Positions 10,393 to 15,949 of a stretch of 15,949 bases of DNA are shown here, piece by piece; positions within the stretch are counted from its first letter, which is position 1, and each line of letters opens with the position of its first letter. Below the pieces are notes generated by a model. That model made no database searches. It was not told where the DNA came from and saw nothing but the letters and a program-made list of their open reading frames with translations. Where the stretch lies: assembly GCA_003024985.2 (NCBI GenBank), contig PXIH01S0003853.1. The stretch is one strand, 5' to 3'. A program made the position numbers and the translations under genes. The DNA is from Euperipatoides rowelli. Its lineage: Eukaryota; Onychophora; Udeonychophora; Euonychophora; Peripatopsidae.

Positions 10393-10943
10393 ACAGAATT
10401 TTTATTGGCAAAAAATAGAGAAAGGACGGTGGGGAAGTATGGGTCCCATTGATACAAAACTATCAAATCAAGAAGATAGGTGACGACAAAGAAATTTGAA
10501 GACTGAACTTCAAAAGAGGAAATATGCTAATTGGTCACTTGCAGACTCAGCAACAGCAGATCTCAGTTTAAGCAATGAATAAAATGACCCCAGTAGTGAC
10601 AATTATGATAAAACTGATTCTTCAATATATCACAAAAGGAGAAGAAATTTCCATCCTTCCAACATTGTCAGCCTGATATAGCTGCAGCTGTTGGATCGCA
10701 CAAAAAGGAGTGACAGAAATGCTAGCTATGTTTTGGCTGCAACTGCCCAAGCATTGGGACATAATCCTTAGCACCTTGCAATAAATAAGAAACAATCAGA
10801 AGAGAATGGTGGCAATATCATGAGTCAATTGCAGCTCAAATACAATCTTGTTTTTCTCCAGTCATACTGTGCACTGGGATTGGAAAATGTTCCCTACCTT
10901 GACTTCCAAGGAATCTGTAGAAAGACTTGCAGTGCTTGTATCA
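10393..10943 (+). pseudogene. degenerate coding relic, multi-copy invertebrate/transposon-like protein
   Basis: Coding-like text runs across three frames. Frame 1 from 10393 gives EFLLAKNRERTVGKYG. Frame 2 from 10439 gives PIDTKLSNQ, then LLDRTKRSDRNASYVLAATA. Frame 1 from 10792 gives TIRREWWQYHESIAAQIQSC. Frame 3 from 10869 gives VHWDWKMFPTLTSKESVERL then AVLVS. Frame 2 carries four stops (TGA 10481, TAA 10580, TAG 10679, TAG 10769), and at least three frameshifts are needed. The text resembles, from memory, a widespread multi-copy invertebrate protein with a DRxxxSDR...ATAQxLGH block and an HWDGKxxPxLT...DRLxVLVS block, probably transposon-derived; the family name is unknown to me. It ends exactly at an (ATT)n repeat. 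Confidence 0.6.
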
Positions 10944-10961
10944 ATTATTATTATTATTATT
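10943..10961. repeat. (ATT)n microsatellite
   Basis: About six ATT/TTA units immediately after the last coding-like codon of the pseudogene, and immediately before the 23-bp duplication. Confidence 0.85.
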
Positions 10962-10971
10962 AGGGTTTATT

Positions 10972-11017
10972 GAATTGAATATACAAATACAAATGAATTG
11001 AATATACAAATACGAAT
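10972..11017. repeat. 23-bp tandem duplication
   Basis: The unit beginning GAATTGAATATACAAATAC occurs at 10972-10994 and again at 10995-11017 with about one mismatch (AAAT versus GAAT at the end). Confidence 0.85.
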
Positions 11018-11040
11018 GAATAAAAGAATTATCATACTAG

Positions 11041-11071
11041 AAAAGCTCTAGCCCAAAGGATGTGAGCTTTT
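11041..11071. other. hairpin beside the 23-bp duplication
   Basis: AAAAGCTC (11041-11048) and GAGCTTTT (11064-11071) form a perfect 8-bp stem with a 15-base loop. Together with the (ATT)n and 23-bp repeat it looks like the end of an old retroelement copy, which I cannot name. Confidence 0.45.
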
Positions 11072-11302
11072 TTACAAATATGAGTTAACTAGATTAATAA
11101 ATTAAGTTTTATACAATTTTTTATATCAATATATTTTAAATGTTAAAAAAATATAATAGATTTTAGGATTTTTTTTAAAAAAATGTACCTTATATTAAAA
11201 AAATGTTTAAATGTTCAACTTTAAAATAATTAGCCTAAATATTCAATTAAAATTTAACTTAAAGCCAATTAACTTTTTATATAAATATACATAGTCTCTA
11301 AC

Positions 11303-11523
11303 CTTGATAAATAAGATAAGCCACTTCTACTTTCTGCAGAACTCCTGGCTTCATACACGGCATTCCTTTGACCACCATACGACGATGATGGTGCTCCTCC
11401 ACCTCGTTGGCCTTCATATTGAGTAAGTCGAGATGAATCTATTCTTTCATTTGGGTAATCAGAATATCCCCGCTCTCGGTCTGGATTTCTGTCGTAATGA
11501 TGTTCTCGCTCTCTAGCTTCAGC
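11303..11523 (-). CDS. EPS8: EPS8 exon D: low-complexity linker before the SH3 domain
   Basis: This 221-bp exon enters in phase 0 after TTATTTAG and ends in phase 2 at CAAG|GTTAGA. Its 73 codons are open and less biased to A/T than the flanks. It starts AEAREREHHYDRNPDRERG, continues with Tyr/Ser/Arg-rich and Gly-rich stretches (QRGGGAPSSSYGGQ), and ends RSGLSYLS. There is no domain here; the position matches the variable, probably disordered linker between the EPS8 helical region and SH3 domain. Assignment rests on joining exon C in phase 0 and on composition, not direct similarity. Its phase-2 end does not match the phase-0 start of the next recognised exon, so an exon is missing in between. 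Confidence 0.85.
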
Positions 11524-12250
11524 CTAAATAAAAGGTTATAAAATGAAAAATTCACACCTTAGTACCCGGTGGGAAAGATCATAATGATGTATGACAATGT
11601 TACTATTTGTTTTGGTGAATGAAATATTATACCTATTTTATAAGAATGTTGCTCTTATTGAACAAGCATTATTTATATTTTATATTCTCTGTTGTGACCT
11701 ATATTTATATTAAGTAGTGGCTTCATTCTATATCTAGAATGGCGACACTATCTTCTTAATAACTCTTTAGTTAAGTGCAGAAAAAAAGAAATATTAAGTC
11801 AGAATCACTCATTCTTTTAAATGAATCCACGTCATGCAGGCAAACTACTAATTGGTTTAAATTAGGGTTGCCCCCTTTTTCAAAAGTAAATATGGAACAA
11901 CAATGACAGAGAAGGATTAGGGTGAATTTGAAAAAAAAATATTCAAAATTGCAGTATTTTACAGTAGAGAGGACAAAAATATTACTAATATTTAATCAAA
12001 TTATTTTAATATAATATTCATTTTATTTGGCAAAGTAATTTGGAATTTGTCAAAATTATCAATTGGATTTTAATTAATTCTACAGATGATCTGTTCCGTA
12101 CTTTTCCTCAATTTGAGTTCTAACCAGAAAATACATGTTCAACAAATGAATTCAAATCTAGCAGTAGTAATGAAGTAAAATCAAGACTTAATAAAAACAA
12201 AGTAAGAAAACAAATATTAATAAAACCGTTATCAATTTTTAAGAAAAACA

Positions 12251-12279
12251 CCCCCCCCCCTCCTCCCAAAAAAAAAAAA
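12251..12279. repeat. C10-TCCTCCC-A12 compound tract
   Basis: Ten C (12251-12260), a TCCTCCC link, then twelve A (12268-12279). It resembles the reverse complement of the T17-G11 tract at 2779-2806. Confidence 0.85.
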
Positions 12280-12570
12280 GCAAAATGGCAAATATACAAT
12301 TAAAACTGACTAAATAATTTATTTTGAGTGATCAAGAACTAATGGGATTCTAATTTCCGTTAGATGTAGTCGTAAATAGACCATGAATAAATATGAAAGA
12401 TTAATACATAATCACATTTTCTCTCTAATCTAAAAATAGTTATCAAATAGCGCTCATGTTCCACTGTTGAATTCTGGAATTGAATGAAAGTTTTTAATGT
12501 AAATTTTGATGTCTATTTTTCATGATGCTTGCAATCGTTTCAAGATATTTTGTGTACTAAAAACACATTG

Positions 12571-12586
12571 GCCAAATATATTTGGC
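12571..12586. other. perfect 16-bp palindrome
   Basis: GCCAAATATATTTGGC equals its own reverse complement, with no loop. It may be chance in an AT-rich region; no known binding site is claimed. Confidence 0.6.
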
Positions 12587-12772
12587 ATTGTACGGGAAAC
12601 ATAACGGGGTGTGGGACAATGTTGAAATATGTGCAATTCCGGTTAATATGGGTTGATTTGGCAACTTTAGTTTAAATATAATTATTTTAAAATATTTTTT
12701 TTACTAATAAAAGTGGTTTTCAGGTATTAAAGAAATCCTTTAAAAAGTCTAGAATTAAAAAAATATTTTTAC

Positions 12773-12941
12773 CTCATGTTCCGTTCTCCAAATTTCCTCT
12801 CCTCGCCTCATCTGGGCCTCCCTAGCCACAGCATTTGCAGTTAGCTCGGCCTTTTCTCGTTCTTCAGGGAGGACTACGTGAGGCTGCCAACCATCTGAAA
12901 AAACTGGATGATATGTGGCTATATAACCTTTCCATTGGTCT
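12773..12941 (-). CDS. EPS8: EPS8 exon C: end of central domain and charged linker
   Basis: This 169-bp exon opens with one base (A) completing the AGA arginine codon split from exon B, then reads DQWKGYIATYHPVFSDGWQP and 36 more residues. The acceptor is TCTTTTAG and the donor is GAG|GTAAAA, leaving in phase 0. It aligns with the EPS8 stretch after LW.SLGGTW, where vertebrates have an aromatic/proline segment ending in NGWEPP. The second half is rich in Glu, Arg and Ala (EEREKAELTANAVAREAQMR), likely helical or coiled, as in the family where this part precedes the SH3 linker. The one-base plus two-base join to exon B is independent support for both borders. Confidence 0.93.
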
Positions 12942-14114
12942 CTAAAAGATAAGGTAAAACAATTATAAAAATAACAATTGAGAATGTAAACTTTCAGTAC
13001 AATATAGAGTAATAAATAAAATAGAAGAAAAGAAGAGAAAACTAGAAAGAGAAGATAGGGTAGGGTTATAATTTGAGGGAAAACTAATTACAGGGTATAA
13101 ATTTATGTTATCAGTTTGGTAAAAATAAACTATTTGTCGTAGCAAACAGCACTGGATAAGGTCAGAGTAACATACATTTTTGATGACTTTACAAAGTTTT
13201 CTAAGCAACAAGATTATTAAATCAATATTAAATGTGATTTATATAAGTTTATTAGAAAACAGCAAAAATCAAAATTGCCAATTTCAAAAACTGCATTTCA
13301 TAAAATTCTGAACAAATGGCTACAACAGTTTTTTTTTAATCTAAGTAGTCTTATCTCTTACACCAGAGTACAGTAAAATTTGTAAGGTTGTTAAAATAGA
13401 CTTTATTTCTTAAAAATTGAAACAAGTTTAGTTTATCAATTAAAAGTGGAACAAAAATACTACCATAGTTAATGTAAATCTGCAATTAATTTCAATTTTT
13501 TGTTTTAATTTTCTAATGTCAGTGCTTATTTAAATTTGAAAATGTACACTGATAAAATTTCTTGAAGAATTTAAATCTAAAATTCATAATTAATGTTGTT
13601 AATCTAAGGTGGCCAAAACATACAACCATCATCTAAATAATTATTACTTTCTAAAGCTCATGGTTAGTCACTAATAAACATCCAAATTAAACGATTACAT
13701 AAGCAAATACTAACTATAAAGGAAATAATTCCTTCTGATAGCCTAGTCTGTTCAGTTAGGACGTCTGTTAATAAATATACTACAATTTTACTCAATAAAC
13801 ATAATGTCCTCCATTATTGCTAATTTAGCTACAGTGTAAATACAAAACCATCAAAATTAGGAAAATTTGATTATTATACTGTATATGGCAGGGTACAGGT
13901 AATAGTGCCAATTTAGGTACTATTAACCTCGCTAAAGCTGAAGCCCATGATAATTTAATATCATAAATAAAATCAATTACCGCTCATCAAAAGTTGATTA
14001 ATCTGAAATTAAAGTGTTTTATCTAAGCTTTTGGATAACCCAAACCATCTGGTCACAGTTCAGATCCTAGGGAGTTTACTGTATTTTAATTATTTTAATG
14101 TTCACACATCCTAC
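12942..14114. other. EPS8: intron between EPS8 exons B and C
   Basis: About 1.17 kb, minus-sense ends GTAGGA (14114) and TCTTTTAG (12942). It holds A/T-rich unique-looking sequence with no repeat I can recognise. The open frame at 12963-13211 (minus) begins in the intron close to exon C but has low-complexity Leu/Ser/Phe composition and no coding character. Confidence 0.85.
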
Positions 14115-14350
14115 CTGGGCACAATCCAGGTATCTCCTAATGAGTGCCAAAGATCACTTTCTTTGGACGTTAAGCAGTTATGTAATAAATCAATGGCATC
14201 TCTGGTCAATAGAGGGCTCTCTACTCGAGCTGCAAGATTTGGACCATAGTTTGAGTCTCTAGAGGCATCTACTACTAAAGCTAATGGAGTGAATAAGAAA
14301 TGAACAAGTTCTGGAGCATTTGGGTCGTGGATATGCTGTTTCAATTTGGC
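14115..14350 (-). CDS. EPS8: EPS8 exon B: central spectrin-like helical domain
   Basis: This 236-bp exon enters in phase 0 (GCC AAA TTG) after TTTGTAG and ends in phase 2 at AG|GTAGGA. The 78 complete codons form the best-conserved block in the window: PELVHFLFTPLALVVDA, then a DSNYGPNL insertion, then ESPLLTRDAIDLLHN and SDLWHSLGDTWIVP. Vertebrate EPS8 has the equivalent LVHFLFTPL, SPLLNKDTIDFL and LW.SLGGTW blocks at about residues 330-420. The domain is a helical bundle between the PTB and SH3 domains. Reading past the donor gives an immediate stop (AGG TAG), so the splice site is essential. A plus-strand reading frame overlapping it (14031-14249) is an antisense shadow. Confidence 0.96.
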
Positions 14351-14444
14351 CTACAAATGATAAAATATAGTTTAGACATTTCATTTAAAATTTTCAAAAT
14401 ATAGAAGAAAAATTAAATCAGATAAAATAGAGGAATAAACTTAC
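14351..14444. other. EPS8: 94-bp intron between EPS8 exons A and B
   Basis: Minus-sense ends are GTAAGT (14444) and TTTGTAG (14351), and phase 0 on both sides. It is AT-rich with no other feature. Confidence 0.92.
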
Positions 14445-14533
14445 TAAATGATTGAATGATAATTTAAATTTCTGAAATACGTCAATAAAATCTCTTTCAG
14501 GTGGAGGTTTAGCTCGCATGCTTAACATGCCAT
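14445..14533 (-). CDS. EPS8: EPS8 exon A: start of the conserved central region
   Basis: This 89-bp internal exon enters in phase 1 (two bases complete a codon) and leaves in phase 0. The acceptor is a T-rich tract ending in TTTTTAG and the donor is TTA|GTAAGT, a strong consensus. The 29 codons read GMLSMRAKPPPERDFIDVF and continue to FNHL. This matches the EPS8-family RAKPPP..EF.D..QKIK segment, which starts the helical central domain after a lysine-rich stretch. The next intron (14351-14444) is only 94 bp, the shortest in the window. The preceding exon is not found in the 1.4 kb above. Confidence 0.93.
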
Positions 14534-15949
14534 CTAAAAAGAAAAAAAAAAACCAGGGACTTTCAAAAATATAATCATTTAAATACAAATGACAAACTTT
14601 ATAAGATTTGGCTTAAAAATGTTTAAAGGTCAAATGTAACGGTTTTAAATTTTTTATTATTATTGATTTTCAAAGATAATTACTATAAAAAAAATTCCAC
14701 TGGAAAAAAATAATTTAAAATGCACAAAGAAAAAAGTTATTTAAAGATAAAATTACGACTATTGCTATCCTCAGTCTGAGATTAAAGATTGAAGCTTTCA
14801 CATTTTTTTTGGTTTGAGATTATTTTGATGATGAAACAGTTTCTACAGCTGTTTTCTTAGTAATGATTTAACATGTAAATAGAAGTATGTTTAACTTGTA
14901 TTAAAGGTCATTTTGTTTTTTTTAAATAAAAAACAAACAAATTGGATCATAATAGAAACAAAAGATTAATTTTATTATGATTTTTTACAAGTATTTAAAC
15001 ATTTAGTCCATATGATATCCAGCCTTATATGCTGACAAAGATAACAAATATTCTATAGTTAAGTATAGTATTCATTTATAACCTATGATGTCACAAAATA
15101 TCTCCCCTGGTGTGTCCAGTGAACAATGTTGTTTTAAGGGGGAGGAGTAAAAATTGAATTGAAAATAACTTTTTTTTTTTTAGTTTTTTTTTTTTTTTGC
15201 TGGTAATTTTTTTTTAGTAAAAATCTTTAAAAATCAATAATAAATTTTTTTTAAAAATCCATTACATTTGACCTTTAATTCATTAACAAATCAATATTGG
15301 CAGATAATATGCATTTATTAATTATTTAAAATCTAATCAAAATAGTATTTGACCAATTCTACTATAAATCAGAGTTACGGTATTAAAAGATTAAAAGAAT
15401 TGCAACAATACTGGCCTTAGAGTTCAAAACTGGTAATAAAATCAAAGATTCTAAATATTTTTAACACTATTGTTATATCAATTTTTAATCTTTAAGACAT
15501 TAAAAGCAAAGAAAGGGATAATTATTTCACGATCATTAAACAAATATTATCTGAGACCCACTTTCACTCAATATCTCACATTATACAAATCCCATTAGAG
15601 CTAGTAATGAAAAACTTCAAGTGGTAAGAATAGGCATAATACTTGTATCTGCACATAAATCGCTTTACTGATTGAGAAGTCCCCATCTTTCTTTTTTTTT
15701 TTTCATAGTATGAGTGAACAAAAAAAAAACAGCCTAAGGTACCTTATTTGGAAGCACACAGTACACATTTAAAACTGCATGTTAAGAAATTAAAATGTAT
15801 AATCGACACAAATCATTATTCATTACATCTTCCTTATGAATTCATGTCAAAATTTACCTGCTTATACCTGATGCCTAATATATCAAATTTATGTGTTCAC
15901 ATTACAAGCATTACAAATTGCTAAATAACAATAATAAATAATCATTTTA
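14534..15949. other. EPS8: intron upstream of EPS8 exon A
   Basis: The minus-strand acceptor of exon A lies at 14534-14535. No upstream exon (expected to end in phase 1, probably coding a lysine-rich stretch) was found before the window edge, so the intron is longer than 1.4 kb. It contains the long-TIR element at 14623-15278. The remaining 670 bases hold only A/T-rich sequence with T and A homopolymers near 15690 and 15720. Confidence 0.75.
14623..15278. mobile_element. about 656-bp element with long terminal inverted repeats
   Basis: The left arm 14623-14703 and the reverse complement of 15200-15278 align over about 80 bases with small indels. Both begin TTAAAGGTCAAATGTAA, share a TTATTATT...GATTTT.AAAGAT.. 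segment, and end near AAAAAAAATT..ACCAG / CCACTGG. TTAA stands at both extreme ends, so the target duplication could be TTAA (piggyBac-like) or TA; the ends do not show the CCC start common in piggyBac. No transposase is encoded, so it is non-autonomous. A third copy of TTAAAGGTCA sits inside at 14901-14910, hinting at a nested or rearranged structure. The rest of the interior includes a less AT-rich patch at 15100-15150. Confidence 0.75.

Larger units (their letters stand above)
5687..11302. other. EPS8: 5.6-kb intronic block between EPS8 exons D and E, repeat-rich
   Basis: This block begins (minus sense) with CAAG|GTTAGA at 11302 and ends with TTTTTAG at 5687. Because exon D ends in phase 2 and exon E begins in phase 0, it must be at least two introns around an exon of length 3n+1 that should carry the N-terminal SH3 half. 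I found no such exon. The block has collected most of the repeats of the window: the minisatellite, a hAT-type MITE, a SINE, a degenerate pseudogene and simple repeats. Confidence 0.8.
11524..12772. other. EPS8: intron between EPS8 exons C and D
   Basis: About 1.25 kb, minus-sense ends GTAAAA (12772) and TTATTTAG (11524). It contains a C10 run with an A12 tail (12251-12279) and a perfect 16-bp palindrome (12571-12586). No coding sequence is seen. Confidence 0.85.
3586..14533 (-). other. EPS8: EPS8-family gene, partial (six exons plus introns)
   Basis: Six exons join in consistent phases (0 at three junctions and phase 2 at the 14115/12941 junction), apart from one gap between 11303 and 5686. 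The joined protein follows vertebrate EPS8 in order: an RAKPPPE segment, LVHFLFTPL, SPLLTRDAIDLL, LWHSLGDTW, DGWQPHVVLPEE, then the SH3 end with KWWK and VPNTIL. EPS8 proteins act in the cytoplasm at actin-rich protrusions: they cap and bundle actin filaments through the C-terminal region and link Abi1/Sos-1 to Rac signalling through the SH3 and C-terminal regions (established for vertebrate EPS8). About 960 coding bases are visible against roughly 820 codons in the human protein, so the gene is partial at both ends. The PTB domain would lie above 14533, and the SAM-like actin-binding domain would lie below 3606 or outside the window. No promoter or definite polyadenylation site can be assigned. 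Confidence 0.93.

Noticed and set aside
14031-14249. Plus-strand open frame
   Set aside because: It is the antisense shadow of the well-supported EPS8 exon B.

Overview
This is an AT-rich metazoan window (about three quarters A+T by eye) dominated by introns. It carries one recognisable gene on the minus strand: part of an EPS8-family gene (epidermal growth factor receptor kinase substrate 8; arouser in Drosophila). Six exons with GT-AG borders and matching phases read from high to low coordinates: 14533-14445, 14350-14115, 12941-12773, 11523-11303, 5686-5540 and 3702-3606. They encode about 320 residues: the end of the central helical (spectrin-like) EPS8 region, a charged linker, the C-terminal half of the SH3 domain and the start of the proline-rich tail. 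Upstream exons (PTB domain) and downstream exons (C-terminal actin-binding SAM-like domain) are not visible and probably lie outside the window.

The organism is an invertebrate animal. A tRNA-derived SINE, a hAT-type short element, many long A/T and G/C homopolymers and small introns mixed with multi-kilobase ones would suit a mollusc such as a freshwater snail, but that is a guess from texture and not a proof.

Layout: 1-3585 is non-coding with homopolymers and small hairpins. 3586-5686 holds two exons and one possible 84-bp cassette exon. 5687-11302 is a 5.6-kb intronic block holding a 13-unit minisatellite (6588-7690), a hAT-type MITE (8436-8759), a 5'-truncated SINE directly beside the only ambiguous base (N, 9877), a degenerate pseudogene with a WDxK-type motif (10393-10943) and a 23-bp duplication. 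11303-14533 holds the four upstream exons. 14623-15278 is a roughly 656-bp element with long terminal inverted repeats.

The phases show that at least one exon, the one coding the N-terminal half of the SH3 domain, should lie between 11302 and 5687. I could not find it. An assembly gap at the N is one explanation. I see no convincing new biological system here. The most unusual structures are the 168-bp dimeric (87+81) minisatellite, which keeps an open frame only because both unit lengths are multiples of three, and the long-TIR element.
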